A stretch of DNA of 56,323 bases from Acidimicrobiaceae bacterium (GCA_013044405.1 JABEUR010000062.1:1-56323), one strand, 5' to 3'; counted from the stretch's first letter, positions 28,607 through 38,750 are shown. The notes: a model not told the origin generated them from the sequence alone. A program made the numbers and translations.

Positions 28607-29836
28607 GTGGATGTCACCGCCAGTTCTCTCAGTCCCCGTCGCTCGACGCGCCAGATCTCGGTCGGCAGTGTCAAAGTCGGTGGCGATGCGCCCATTTCGG
28701 TGCAGTCAATGACCACGACCAAGACCGCCGACGTCGAAGGTACCCTCCAACAGATCTACGCCCTGGCCGGTGCCGGAGCCGATATCGTTCGTTGCACTTG
28801 TAACGACCAGGGCGCGGCCGAAGGTTTGGCCCAGATCGTTCCACGTTCACCGGTACCCATCGTCGCGGACATCCACTTCCACGTTGAGATGGCGCTGGCC
28901 GCGCTCGAGGCCGGTGTTCACGGTCTGCGACTCAATCCGGGGAACCTGCGCAAGCCCGAGGAGATATGCCTCGTCGCCAGTGAGGCTCGTGATCGGGGCG
29001 TGCCGATTCGAATCGGCGTGAACGCTGGCAGCCTGCATCCCGACATCTACAAGCGATTCGGTGGCGCGACGCCTGAAGCGCTGGTCGAGTCGGCACGGAT
29101 CGAACTGGCGTATTTCGAGGAGGTGGGATTCTCCGACGTGAAGATTTCGGTGAAGGCGTCTTCGGTGGCTACCATGATCGCCGCCTATCGATTGGCCTCA
29201 GAGACCTTCGAGCACCCTTTGCACTTGGGCGTCACTGAGGCCGGACCGCTTCCCGGTGGGCTCTTGAAAGGGACGGCCGGCATCGCCACGCTGCTCGCCG
29301 AGGGCATCGGGGATACGCTGCGCTATTCGCTCACCGCAGATCCTGTCGAAGAAGCTCGCGCGGGCCGACAGCTCCTCGAGGCCCTCGGTCTTCGTGAGCG
29401 TCGAGGACTCGATCTGATTGCGTGTCCGAGTTGCGGGCGCGCTGAGGTCGATGTCATCAAAGTGGCCAACGAGGCCCAAGCGGCACTGATGGAACTGGAC
29501 ATCCCGATCCAGGTGGCGGTGATGGGCTGTGTGGTCAACGGACCTGGTGAGGCCCGCCACGCTGACCTCGGCATCGCGGCTGGTAAAAAGCGTGGACACC
29601 TGTTCATCCAGGGTCAGATCGTGAGTGTCGTACCCGAGGACGAGATGGTTCAGGCCCTTGTCGATGAGGCGAAGAAGATCGCCCGCGATGGGGTGGCCGC
29701 ACGCCTCGCGGCCCGCGACCTCGGAGCCGAAGCCGAAGCCGAAGCCGACCGAGCACTGTTGCTCGACGTGAAGGGCACCGACGTGAACCACGCTTCGGAG
29801 CGCATCGAAAGGATTCGGCGTCGCACCCAGGGCTAG
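28607..29836 (+). CDS. ispG: 4-hydroxy-3-methylbut-2-enyl diphosphate synthase
   Basis: ISVQSMTTTKTADVEGTLQQI, GLRLNPGN, ISVKAS, ACPSCGRAEVD, VAVMGCVVNGPGEARHADLGIA. Confidence 0.96.
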   Translation: MDVTASSLSPRRSTRQISVGSVKVGGDAPISVQSMTTTKTADVEGTLQQIYALAGAGADIVRCTCNDQGAAEGLAQIVPRSPVPIVADIHFHVEMALAALEAGVHGLRLNPGNLRKPEEICLVASEARDRGVPIRIGVNAGSLHPDIYKRFGGATPEALVESARIELAYFEEVGFSDVKISVKASSVATMIAAYRLASETFEHPLHLGVTEAGPLPGGLLKGTAGIATLLAEGIGDTLRYSLTADPVEEARAGRQLLEALGLRERRGLDLIACPSCGRAEVDVIKVANEAQAALMELDIPIQVAVMGCVVNGPGEARHADLGIAAGKKRGHLFIQGQIVSVVPEDEMVQALVDEAKKIARDGVAARLAARDLGAEAEAEADRALLLDVKGTDVNHASERIERIRRRTQG

Positions 29837-29878
29837 TGGCCCGTTGGCTAGGCTGGCGCATCGAATCAAAGGAGAGTC

Positions 29879-31288
29879 GTGGCAACTCAGAGCGTGTTGA
29901 CCCCTCAGGGCGAAGATTTCCCGCGCTGGTACCAAGACGTCGTGGCCAAGGCGGAAATGGCCGACAACGGACCGGTGCGCGGCACCATGGTCATTCGACC
30001 GTACGGCTACGCGATTTGGGAACGCATGCAGGCCGCCATCGATGCACGGATCAAGGAAGCGGGCGCCCAGAACGCGTACTTTCCACTCTTCATCCCCCAG
30101 AGTTATCTGTCTCGAGAGGCCGAGCACGTTGAAGGATTCAGCCCCGAATTGGCGATCGTCACGCACGCTGGAGGCGAGGAGCTGAGCGAACCGATCGTTG
30201 TTCGTCCCACCTCCGAGACGGTCATCGGCGAGTTCATGGCCAAGTGGATCCAGAGTTACCGGGACCTACCGTTACTGCTCAACCAGTGGGCCAACGTGGT
30301 CCGCTGGGAACTTCGCCCGCGACTATTCCTCCGCTCGTCTGAGTTTCTGTGGCAAGAGGGCCACACCGCCCACGCCACCTACGAGGACGCGGCGAAATAC
30401 GCCCTGAAGATTCACACCGACGTCTACAACGACTTTCTCGAACAAGTGCTGGCCGTGCCGACCTACGTCGGCATCAAGCCGCCGAGCGAACGATTTGCCG
30501 GCGCCATCAATTCCATGACGTGCGAGGGCATGATGCGTGACGGCAAGGCTTTGCAAATGGCGACGAGTCATGAACTGGGTCAGAACTTCGCCAAGGCCTT
30601 CGACATCTTCTTCCAAAACGAAGCAGGCCAGGCAGCGCTCTGTCATACAACGTCCTGGGGCGCTTCGACGAGGTTGGTTGGTGGACTCATCATGGCTCAC
30701 GGCGACGACAACGGACTCGTGGTGCCTCCGCGACTCGCACCAATCCAAGTGATCGTCATCGCGGTGCGTGATGAGTCCGAAGTCAACGATGCGTGCGCGC
30801 GAATCGCGGCGTCACTCAAGGGCGTGGGCGTTCGTGCGCAGGTCGACGCCAACCGGGGAAGTTTCGGTCGCCGACTCACCGACTGGGAGATCAAGGGCGT
30901 TCCGTTGCGCATCGAGGTCGGCCCTCGTGACCTGAGCAGTGGGCAAGTCACCATGGTGCGCCGCGACTCGGGCGAGAAGTCCCTGGTCGTGCTCGACGCA
31001 GTGGGCGAAACGGTGCTCGTCGTACTCGAATCAATCCAAGCAACGTTGTTCGAAGCCGCTCGGGACCGGCGTGACGAGAACACCCACGATGTTGCGAATG
31101 TCGATGAGGCCCTGGAGGCCGCCCAGAACGGCTTCGCGCGGATCGCGTGGCGAGAAGTCGAGGGCCCGGGGGAGCAACGGCTTAAATCAGAGGCGATTAC
31201 GGTGCGCTGCTTGATGCGCGCCGACGGATCGATGCCGGTGGATGACGCAGAAGAGGACCTCGTCTGCATCGTTGCCAAGTCGTACTAG
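29879..31288 (+). CDS. proS: Prolyl-tRNA synthetase, short archaeal/eukaryotic-type
   Basis: VVRPTSETVIGEF, RWELRPRLFLRSSEFLWQEGHTAHAT, SHELGQNFAKAFDI; SD aaggag before GTG. Confidence 0.95.
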   Translation: MATQSVLTPQGEDFPRWYQDVVAKAEMADNGPVRGTMVIRPYGYAIWERMQAAIDARIKEAGAQNAYFPLFIPQSYLSREAEHVEGFSPELAIVTHAGGEELSEPIVVRPTSETVIGEFMAKWIQSYRDLPLLLNQWANVVRWELRPRLFLRSSEFLWQEGHTAHATYEDAAKYALKIHTDVYNDFLEQVLAVPTYVGIKPPSERFAGAINSMTCEGMMRDGKALQMATSHELGQNFAKAFDIFFQNEAGQAALCHTTSWGASTRLVGGLIMAHGDDNGLVVPPRLAPIQVIVIAVRDESEVNDACARIAASLKGVGVRAQVDANRGSFGRRLTDWEIKGVPLRIEVGPRDLSSGQVTMVRRDSGEKSLVVLDAVGETVLVVLESIQATLFEAARDRRDENTHDVANVDEALEAAQNGFARIAWREVEGPGEQRLKSEAITVRCLMRADGSMPVDDAEEDLVCIVAKSY

Positions 31289-31348
31289 CCAGGGCCCGAG
31301 AATACGGATTTAACCTGATTTGAAGGGGTTTTCGGCCCTGAAATCAGA

Positions 31349-31377
31349 TTGTCGAGACGGTCTAATCCTGCTACAAT
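31349..31377 (+). promoter_or_regulatory. Promoter of rimP-nusA-ylxR-infB
   Basis: TTGTCG (31349-31354), 17-nt spacer, TACAAT (31372-31377). Confidence 0.65.
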
Positions 31378-31415
31378 TGTTGCCTACAGTCCGCTCAGGA
31401 CGTTTGGACTCGTTT

Positions 31416-31446
31416 AAGCGCGGGCCTCGGGCCCGCGCTTTTTCTT
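31416..31446 (+). terminator. Intrinsic terminator/attenuator in the rimP leader
   Basis: aagcgcgggcc-tcg-ggcccgcgctt (11-bp stem) followed by tttctttg, about 30-40 nt after the predicted TSS and 36 nt before rimP. Confidence 0.7.
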
Positions 31447-31481
31447 TGTCCGAACGGCCTGACGACACAGAGAGGAGCGCG

Positions 31482-31985
31482 ATGGCCATGGAACTGGAGA
31501 CACCGTTGCGCTCACTCCTATCCGACCTCGGCCTCGAGTTGTACGACGTTGAGTTGGTCAAGGGTACGCTGAACGTCGTCGTTACCAAGGCTGGCGGTGT
31601 CGACCTCGAGGCCCTGACCAGGGCGAATCGGTCGATTTCGGAATGGCTCGACGTCAACGATCCAATCCCTGGACGGTTCACCCTCGATGTCTCGAGTCCG
31701 GGACTGGAACGCCGTCTACGCACGCCGGCACACTTCAAGACGACGATTGGCGAGGTCGTGACCCTTCGTGAGATCCGTGAGGGTCAGCCCACGCGCCGTC
31801 TCGAGGGGACGGTCGTGGCCGTTGATGATCACCGCGTGACCCTCGATGATGGCGAGCACGGCCAGGTCAGTGTCGAATTGACCAACATCGAGCGCGCTCG
31901 AACGGTCTTTAAGTGGGGTGCCGAACCCAAGCCGACCCCGTCGCGCGGGAAATCGACCTCTTCAATGACGAGCAAGGAAGGTTAG
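31482..31985 (+). CDS. rimP: Ribosome maturation factor RimP
   Basis: LEALTRANRSISEWLDVNDPIPGRFTLDVSSPGLERRLRTPAHF; SD agagagg; before nusA. Confidence 0.95.
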   Translation: MAMELETPLRSLLSDLGLELYDVELVKGTLNVVVTKAGGVDLEALTRANRSISEWLDVNDPIPGRFTLDVSSPGLERRLRTPAHFKTTIGEVVTLREIREGQPTRRLEGTVVAVDDHRVTLDDGEHGQVSVELTNIERARTVFKWGAEPKPTPSRGKSTSSMTSKEG

Positions 31986-31987
31986 AC

Positions 31988-33139
31988 ATGGCGAACTTCG
32001 AATTCCTGGAAGCCCTGGGGCAGATTGCGCGTGACCAGAACATTGATGAAGGTGAGTTGCTGATCGCCTTAGCGAACGCGCTGCTCGCCGCCTACAAGCG
32101 TCGCCCCGACTCTGCGGAGGACGCCGAAGTGGAGATCAACCCCGAAACGGGTGAGATAAAGGTTTGGGGCCTCGAACTTGACTTGGAGGGGAACGTCACG
32201 CGTGAGTGGGACGCGACCCCTGAGGACTTCGGTCGTATCGCCGCCCAGACGGCCAAGCAGGTGTTGATGCAACTCATTCGCGACATCCAACGCCGTCAGA
32301 TGTACGAAGAGTTCGCCAATCGTGAAGGCGACATCGTTTCGGGCACCGTGCAGCAGAACGACAATCGCTACACTCTGCTCGATCTCGGACGTGTCGAGGC
32401 ACTGCTGCCTCAGGCCGAGCAGATTGCCTTCGAGCGCTACGAGCACGGGGCGCGAATCAAGGTCTACATTGTCGAGGTTCGAAAGACCAACAAGGGTCCC
32501 CAAATCGTGGTGAGTCGAACCCACCCGGCGCTGGTGGCGAAGCTTTTCGAGATCGAAGTGCCCGAGATCGCCAACGGAATTGTCGAGATCAAGGCGTTGG
32601 CGCGCGAGCCCGGTCATCGCAGCAAGATCGCGGTAGCTTCCAACGACAACATGGTTGACCCGGTTGGCGCTTGCGTCGGCGCGCGAGGGAGCCGGGTTCG
32701 CAACATCACCAATGAACTACGTAGTGAGCGCATCGACGTGGTGCCCTACAGTGACGATCCGGTCCAATTCATCCAAGCCGCACTGCAACCGGCTCGGGTC
32801 CGCGAGGTCCAGTTGAACGAGGAGGAAGGCATCGCCACGGTGATCGTTCACGATCAACAACTCTCGCTCGCGATCGGCAAGGAAGGTCAGAACGCACGAT
32901 TGGCCGCTCGGCTCACTGGCTGGCGCATCGACATCCGTTCGGAGAACGAGGGCGTCGAAGACGTGGTCGTCGAAGAGGTCTGGACCGATGGCGATGTCGT
33001 CGTCGACGACCGGTTGAGCGTGGTGAGCGGTGCCGACGGCGAGGCTGGCGCGGTGGTGATCGACGAAGTGGTTGACGACTCGAGAGGTTCGCACGTCGAG
33101 TTGATCGTGACCGAACAGATTGTGGAGGACGAGGCATAG
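31988..33139 (+). CDS. nusA: Transcription termination/antitermination factor NusA
   Basis: S1 and KH domains: SRTHPALVAKLFEIEVPEIANGIVEIKALAREPGHRSKIAV, DPVGACVGARGSRV, LAIGKEGQNARLAARLTGWRIDI. Confidence 0.97.
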   Translation: MANFEFLEALGQIARDQNIDEGELLIALANALLAAYKRRPDSAEDAEVEINPETGEIKVWGLELDLEGNVTREWDATPEDFGRIAAQTAKQVLMQLIRDIQRRQMYEEFANREGDIVSGTVQQNDNRYTLLDLGRVEALLPQAEQIAFERYEHGARIKVYIVEVRKTNKGPQIVVSRTHPALVAKLFEIEVPEIANGIVEIKALAREPGHRSKIAVASNDNMVDPVGACVGARGSRVRNITNELRSERIDVVPYSDDPVQFIQAALQPARVREVQLNEEEGIATVIVHDQQLSLAIGKEGQNARLAARLTGWRIDIRSENEGVEDVVVEEVWTDGDVVVDDRLSVVSGADGEAGAVVIDEVVDDSRGSHVELIVTEQIVEDEA

Positions 33140-33393
33140 CACCGGTACGAACATGTGTTGTTTGTCGCGCCCGCCGGTCCGACGCGCAGATGCTTCGAGC
33201 TGGTCGAACGCCTGACGGAACGTGGTATTTGGGTCGCGGAGACGGACGGGGAGTCTGGTGGTGTGATGAGGTGGAATGCGAAAGCGCGCTTCGAATCGCG
33301 CAGTTGGCGAGGGCCCTGCGAACGTCGCTGGGCGAGCGCGACTTTGCGGATTTCCGGTCGTTGCGGACCGGTAGCGGTTTCAAATCGTCGTAG
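33136..33393 (+). CDS. ylxR: YlxR-family RNA-binding protein, apparent ATA start
   Basis: Frame reads (I/M)APVRTCVVCRARRSDAQMLRAGRTPDGTWYLGRGDGRGVWWCDEVECESALRIAQLARALR; no ATG/GTG/TTG/CTG between the frame's upstream stop (33073) and RTCVVCR; SD ggagg 7 nt upstream. Confidence 0.75.
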   Translation: MAPVRTCVVCRARRSDAQMLRAGRTPDGTWYLGRGDGRGVWWCDEVECESALRIAQLARALRTSLGERDFADFRSLRTGSGFKSS

Positions 33394-33456
33394 TTGTGGA
33401 AGAATAGATAACTGTTGTGCCCGCAGTAGTGCGGACACGTGAAGCAAGGGAATGTT

Positions 33457-36186
33457 TTGGCGCAGAAGAAGATCCGGGTGCACGAGCTCTCTAAGGAACT
33501 CGGCCTTACGAGCAAAGAGTTGCTCGCACTCGCTCAAAAACTTGGTATCGGAGCTTCGAGCCCATCGGCGTCGATAGAAGACGCCCAGGCAGATCGAATC
33601 CGACGCCGAGCCGACGCTGACGGTCTGCGGCGCGTCGTCGAGCCCGACGACGCGACCAAGACCACCAAGTCCGTGAAGGCCGCCGCCCCCACCGTCGAGC
33701 ACGTGGCGGGCCCCGTCGTCGAGCAGGTCGAGCAGCTCGCGTCCACTCGAGTCTCGCGGGTCGGGTCTTCGACCATCGAGCCCGATGCGGTGGTGACCAA
33801 GGTTTCGAGCGAGGTGGCCCCACTAGCCGAGCCGTCTGAGACGATGGCCCCCAAGGTGGTGCGAAGCCGTCCCGCGATGGCCAAGCCCGTACCCACTCGA
33901 ACGGCCTCGCCCGACGGTCCAACAACGATTCGTCCGACTCAACGCTCGAGTTCGGGTGAGGGTGGTGACGGGTCGCCAGGCTCAAATCGCCCGCCGCTCA
34001 GTGCCACCGGTCGCCCGATCCCGCCTCCACCCGGGCGGCCCCTTAGTGCCACGGGTCGACCCATCCCGCCGCCGCCGGGTTCGCGCCGACCGATGCCGGG
34101 TTCGACCGGCCGTCCTTCGAGCACGACTGGAGCGCGCCCGATGGGCTCGCGTCCGAGTACCGGAGCGCCGCGCCCCGGAGGAACATCGTCACGTCCCGGG
34201 AGTCCGGGTGGTTTCTCAAGTTCGCGACCGGGTGCGCCCGCCAGCGCCGGTGCGGCCGGTGCGAGCCGTGGTGGCCTGCCGAGTCGCGGCGGCGGTGGCC
34301 CGAGGGGTTCTCAGCGAAAGGCGACTCGCCGACGCCGGCGAAACGTCGAAGAGCTCGAGCCGACGCAGATGACGACGTGGCAACCCAGTAACGCTCCCGT
34401 ACCCGATGATGAGATCATTATCGAACGTGGTTCGACGGCAAAGGACGTTGGTCCCAAACTCAATCGCAGTGCCGCGGACATCATTCGATTCCTCTTCCTT
34501 CAAGGCGAGATCGTGACGGCCGTACAAAGCCTCAGCGACGACATGATCGAGCTCTACGCCGCCGAGGTCGGTGCCAGTGTGCGCCTGGTCGACCCGGGCG
34601 AACAGCAAGAGGCCGCCCTGCTCGCCAAGTTCTTTGATGAGGATGACCAGGACGACGAGATTCCCGCGCTCCCTCGACCGCCAGTGGTCACGGTGATGGG
34701 CCACGTCGACCATGGCAAGACCATGCTCCTGGACAAGATTCGCAAGACCAACGTGGTGGCCGGTGAAGCCGGTGGCATCACCCAGCACATCGGCGCTTAC
34801 CAGGTCCAGTGGAAGGGACGCCCGATTGCGTTCCTCGACACTCCTGGTCACGAGGCGTTCACCGCGATGCGCGCGCGTGGCGCAAAGGTGACTGACGTCA
34901 TCATCTTGGTGGTGGCGGCCGATGATGGCGTCATGCCACAGACCATCGAGGCCATCAATCACGCCAAAGCGGCCGACGTACCGGTAATCGTCGCCGTCAA
35001 CAAGATCGACAAAGCCGACGCGAATCCGGACCGTGTTCTCCAACAGATCAGTGATCACGGTCTGGTTCCCGAAAAGTGGGGCGGTGACACCATCTGCGTG
35101 GAGATCTCGGCCCTCCAGGGCGTTGGTATCGACGAGTTGCTTGAGCAGGTGCTGCTGGTCGCAGAACTCGAGGAACTCACCGCACGTCCGACGGGACGCG
35201 CCATGGGGACGGTTCTCGAGGCCAACCTCGAAGTCGGACGTGGCCCGGTCGCAACGGTGATGGTCCAAAAGGGTCTGTTGAGCGTAGGTGACCCGGTCGT
35301 GGCTGGCGCGGCGTACGGCAAGGTCAAAGCCCTCATCAACGACCAGGGCAAGCAGATCAAGAGTGCTGGGCCATCGACGCCCGTGCAGATCCTCGGCTTC
35401 TCCGAGCCGCCCTTCGCGGGCGATGAGATGCGGGTCGCCCACGACCTCGGCCACGCGCGTTCGCTTGCCGAGGCACGGGCCCAACGGGCACGACTCATCG
35501 GACATCAGCCAGTCGCTTCAACCAGTGGCGCTCGTCTGGAGGACCTGTTCGAACAGATCCAACGCGGCGAGACCGCTACTCTCAACATCGTGTTGAAGGC
35601 CGACGTGCAAGGTTCGCTCGAGGCATGCACCGAATCGCTGAAGAAATTGGAGCGCGAAGACGTCAAACTGGTAATCGTCCATCGAGGTGTTGGAGGGATC
35701 ACCGAGAACGACGTGCAGCTAGCCAAAGCTTCGAGCGCGACGATCATCGGATTCAACGTTCGCCCCGACAAACGGAGCCGAGAGCTTTCCGAGAACGAAG
35801 GCGTGCAGATCCGAACTTACGAGATCATCTACAAGCTGATCGAAGAGATCGAGGCGGCGATGCTCGGGATGCTCTCGCCCGTCTTTGAAGAAGTGGTCAC
35901 CGGCGAGGCCGAAGTACGAGAGGTGTTTAGGGTGCCCAAGATCGGTGCAATCGCCGGTTGCTTCGTTCGTGACGGTGTCATCACGCGTGGATCGAAGGTG
36001 CGATTCCTGCGTGAAGGTACGATTATTTGGAAGGGCACCATCACGTCGCTTCGACGTTTCAAGGATGACGCTCGAGAAGTGCAGTCAGGATTCGAGTGCG
36101 GAATTGGCCTTTCGGACTATCAGGACCTGAAGTCTGGCGACATCATCGAGACATTCGAGGAGCGCGAGATACCGCGCACGGCCTAA
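33457..36186 (+). CDS. infB: Translation initiation factor IF-2
   Basis: [55 protein letters not shown]; start TTG 33457 (SD aaggga) or GTG 33439. Confidence 0.97.
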   Translation: MAQKKIRVHELSKELGLTSKELLALAQKLGIGASSPSASIEDAQADRIRRRADADGLRRVVEPDDATKTTKSVKAAAPTVEHVAGPVVEQVEQLASTRVSRVGSSTIEPDAVVTKVSSEVAPLAEPSETMAPKVVRSRPAMAKPVPTRTASPDGPTTIRPTQRSSSGEGGDGSPGSNRPPLSATGRPIPPPPGRPLSATGRPIPPPPGSRRPMPGSTGRPSSTTGARPMGSRPSTGAPRPGGTSSRPGSPGGFSSSRPGAPASAGAAGASRGGLPSRGGGGPRGSQRKATRRRRRNVEELEPTQMTTWQPSNAPVPDDEIIIERGSTAKDVGPKLNRSAADIIRFLFLQGEIVTAVQSLSDDMIELYAAEVGASVRLVDPGEQQEAALLAKFFDEDDQDDEIPALPRPPVVTVMGHVDHGKTMLLDKIRKTNVVAGEAGGITQHIGAYQVQWKGRPIAFLDTPGHEAFTAMRARGAKVTDVIILVVAADDGVMPQTIEAINHAKAADVPVIVAVNKIDKADANPDRVLQQISDHGLVPEKWGGDTICVEISALQGVGIDELLEQVLLVAELEELTARPTGRAMGTVLEANLEVGRGPVATVMVQKGLLSVGDPVVAGAAYGKVKALINDQGKQIKSAGPSTPVQILGFSEPPFAGDEMRVAHDLGHARSLAEARAQRARLIGHQPVASTSGARLEDLFEQIQRGETATLNIVLKADVQGSLEACTESLKKLEREDVKLVIVHRGVGGITENDVQLAKASSATIIGFNVRPDKRSRELSENEGVQIRTYEIIYKLIEEIEAAMLGMLSPVFEEVVTGEAEVREVFRVPKIGAIAGCFVRDGVITRGSKVRFLREGTIIWKGTITSLRRFKDDAREVQSGFECGIGLSDYQDLKSGDIIETFEEREIPRTA

Positions 36187-36189
36187 GTC

Positions 36190-36552
36190 ATGGCTCACTC
36201 TTCTGGAAAGCATCACTCGTATCCCCGCCTGGCCCGGGTCAATCAGATTCTGCGCGAAGTGATCTCCGATGAGCTGATGAGGATATCTGACGTCGATGAC
36301 CGCATTGGGCTCTTGACCGTCACCGGAGTCGAGACCACGCCGGACCTTCGCCAAGCAGTCGTCTACTTCGATTCGATTGGCCAAGGCGCGCGCGAGGTGC
36401 TCGATGAGCGAAGAGCGCAACTCCAGTCGGCGGTGAATGTCCAAACCCGCCTCAAGCGAACGCCCCGGCTCACCTTCATCGCCGATCCGGCGGTCGCTAG
36501 CGGCGAAGCAGTGGACGAAATCCTGCGCCGCCACGTCCATGACGAGGAGTAA
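36190..36552 (+). CDS. rbfA: Ribosome-binding factor A
   Basis: RLARVNQILREVISDEL...LLTVTGVETTPDLRQAVVYF. Confidence 0.93.
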   Translation: MAHSSGKHHSYPRLARVNQILREVISDELMRISDVDDRIGLLTVTGVETTPDLRQAVVYFDSIGQGAREVLDERRAQLQSAVNVQTRLKRTPRLTFIADPAVASGEAVDEILRRHVHDEE

Positions 36553-37441
36553 CGGACTTCTGTTAGTGGACAAGCCCACTGGCGTCACCAGTCATGACGT
36601 CGTTGCGCAAGTGCGCAAACTCTTTAATGAGCGCCGTGTGGGACACGCCGGCACGCTTGATCCCATGGCGACTGGATTACTGGTCCTCGCCGTTGGCCCC
36701 TCCACGCGATTGCTACGCTTCGCCCAGTCCGAGGTGAAGCGATATTGCGGCACGGTGATGTTCGGTGTGGCCACGGATTCTCTCGACGCCGACGGTACCG
36801 TCGTCGACGTGGTCGAGGTACCTGCGTTGAGCCAACTGACAGTCCAAGGGGCGGCAGAATCGATGCTCGGAACGCAGCTCCAGGTTCCTCCTATGGTTTC
36901 GGCGATCAAGATCGGGGGTCGCCGACTGCATGAGCTAGCGCGACAAGGAATCGAGGTGGTTCGAGAGCCTCGTGAGATCTCGATCAGCGAGTTTCGCGTG
37001 ATGCCCACGAGCGATCGGTCAACGTGGTCCTTCGAGGTCGAGTGCAGCGTCGGAACTTACGTCAGGGTGCTGCTGAGCGACCTCGCCCTCAAACTGGCCA
37101 CGGTCGGACACTTGACAAGCCTTCGCCGACTGTCGAGCGGGCTTCACCACGTGAGTCGAGCGAAGACGCTGGAGGAGATTTCCGCGATGCTCGATAACGG
37201 TGAAGACCCCTTGGGGCCACCTTCGCTGTTCACCGCGTCGCTCGAGGACGCGGTGATCGGACCGGTCGATCAAGACCGGATGCGTAAGGGACAACAACTT
37301 GATCTCGCGGGATCGTTCCTCGGTGCCGAAGTGGCCGCATTGGACTCTTCGGGCAAGTTGGTAGGGGTGTTGAAGCGCCGAGGTGAACGATGGCAACCCG
37401 AGGTCGTACTCGTGTCCGAGTCCGGTCCGACGCACGGGTAG
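36539..37441 (+). CDS. truB: tRNA pseudouridine(55) synthase
   Basis: GLLLVDKPTGVTSHDVVAQVRKLFNERRVGHAGTLDPMATGLLVLAVG. Confidence 0.95.
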   Translation: MTRSNGLLLVDKPTGVTSHDVVAQVRKLFNERRVGHAGTLDPMATGLLVLAVGPSTRLLRFAQSEVKRYCGTVMFGVATDSLDADGTVVDVVEVPALSQLTVQGAAESMLGTQLQVPPMVSAIKIGGRRLHELARQGIEVVREPREISISEFRVMPTSDRSTWSFEVECSVGTYVRVLLSDLALKLATVGHLTSLRRLSSGLHHVSRAKTLEEISAMLDNGEDPLGPPSLFTASLEDAVIGPVDQDRMRKGQQLDLAGSFLGAEVAALDSSGKLVGVLKRRGERWQPEVVLVSESGPTHG

Positions 37442-37451
37442 GTTGCATGGC

Positions 37452-38408
37452 GTGAACGTGATCCGCGACTCTGACGCCCACGTCGCCGAGCAGCCCAGCG
37501 TCGTGGGCATCGGCGTCTTTGACGGTGTCCACCTGGGACATCAGAGGGTGATCGCTACGGTGCGCGAGCTCGCCGACCAACGTCGCGCTCAAGCGGTGAT
37601 TGTCACCTTCGATCCCCATCCGGCACGGGTGCTCGCACCGTTGCGAGCGCCCAACTCCATCGCCACGATCGGGCAACGCATGGAGTCGTTCACTCGACTT
37701 GGGGTGGATCGCACACGCATCATCACGTTCACGAACGAGTTCGCGTCGGAGTCCGCGATCGACTTCATCGAGCGGGTGTTGATCCGCGAGTTGAGGGTGC
37801 TCCACGTCGTGGTCGGTGAAGACTTTCACTTCGGACACGATCGAGAGGGCGATGTCGCGCTGCTCGAGAGTGAGGGTGATGCGCGAGGATTCATGGTCAC
37901 TGCAGCGCCAATCTATGGCGCACGCACCCGCTGGAGTTCAACTGTCGTTCGCCAGGCACTTGCGCAAGGCAACCTCGAACTCGCCAATGCGACGTTGGGA
38001 CGCCCTTTCGTCCTACGAGGAATCGTCGAGCACGGTGACGCCCGTGGCGGCGACCTCGGATTTCCCACCGCGAACCTCAGTTTGAGCCCTCATCAACAGC
38101 TGCCCGCGTTGGGAATCTACGCCGGGGCGGTGAAGACGTCCGACGCGACGTGGTGGCCCGCAGCGATTTCGGTTGGTACGAGACCCCAGTTCTACGAAGC
38201 GGGGCCGCTCCTGGTCGAGGTACATATTCCGGGTTTCCACGGAGACTTGTACGACATGGAGTTGGATGTGGCTTTCTTGCGTCGATTGCGCGGCGAAATG
38301 ACCTTCTCCGCACTCAGCGAATTGGTAGCGCAGATGGGGCATGATGTCGTTCAAACACTTGAGATTTTCAAGATTTTCACGCCTGCTGCGTATCCACTGC
38401 TAGGCTAG
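37452..38408 (+). CDS. ribF: Bifunctional riboflavin kinase/FAD synthetase
   Basis: GVFDGVHLGHQRVI, VGEDFHFGHDREGD, RGGDLGFPTANLSL. Confidence 0.95.
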   Translation: MNVIRDSDAHVAEQPSVVGIGVFDGVHLGHQRVIATVRELADQRRAQAVIVTFDPHPARVLAPLRAPNSIATIGQRMESFTRLGVDRTRIITFTNEFASESAIDFIERVLIRELRVLHVVVGEDFHFGHDREGDVALLESEGDARGFMVTAAPIYGARTRWSSTVVRQALAQGNLELANATLGRPFVLRGIVEHGDARGGDLGFPTANLSLSPHQQLPALGIYAGAVKTSDATWWPAAISVGTRPQFYEAGPLLVEVHIPGFHGDLYDMELDVAFLRRLRGEMTFSALSELVAQMGHDVVQTLEIFKIFTPAAYPLLG

Positions 38409-38492
38409 GGGTTCGGTCAGCGACGCTGATCGTGTGGGTCGTCACGTTGGCGACTCGCAACGGGACCCCCGACTCATAAGGCAAACTACGTT
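38401..38492 (+). promoter_or_regulatory. Candidate rpsO promoter and structured leader
   Basis: TAGGCT at 38401-38406 (end of ribF); hairpins cagcg-a-cgctg and gggtc...gaccc (38436-38468) before rpsO ATG. Confidence 0.45.
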
Positions 38493-38750
38493 ATGGCTGA
38501 GAAGCAGCAGATCATCAAGGACTTTCAGGCTCACGACACGGACACCGGCTCGCCGGAGGTCCAAATCGCGATTCTGACGGACCGGATTGCGCACCTCACC
38601 GAGCATCTGAAGGTACACAAGGGTGATCATCACACCCGACGTGGGCTCATGAAGCTCATTGGCCAGCGTCGCCGGCTGCTCGATTACGTGCAGCGCGGAA
38701 ATGTCGAGCGCTATCGCGCTTTGATCGGTCGTCTCGGCATTCGTCGCTAG
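38493..38750 (+). CDS. rpsO: 30S ribosomal protein uS15
   Basis: [50 protein letters not shown]. Confidence 0.98.
   Translation: MAEKQQIIKDFQAHDTDTGSPEVQIAILTDRIAHLTEHLKVHKGDHHTRRGLMKLIGQRRRLLDYVQRGNVERYRALIGRLGIRR

Noticed and set aside
29198-30166. 322-aa minus-strand ORF opposite ispG/proS
   Set aside because: Antisense to two conserved genes; low-complexity GFGFGF arises from the EAEAEA tract of IspG.
33155-33442. 95-aa ORF between nusA and infB as the gene product
   Set aside because: Wrong frame; the YlxR motif is in the frame starting at ATA 33136.
33960-34330. Pro/Gly/Arg repeats ([12 protein letters not shown]) in IF-2 as a novel element
   Set aside because: Low-complexity N-terminal linkers are usual in actinobacterial IF-2.
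34216-35505. 429-aa minus-strand ORF opposite infB
   Set aside because: Shadow ORF of a well-conserved gene in high-GC DNA; no recognisable domain and no promoter/SD support.
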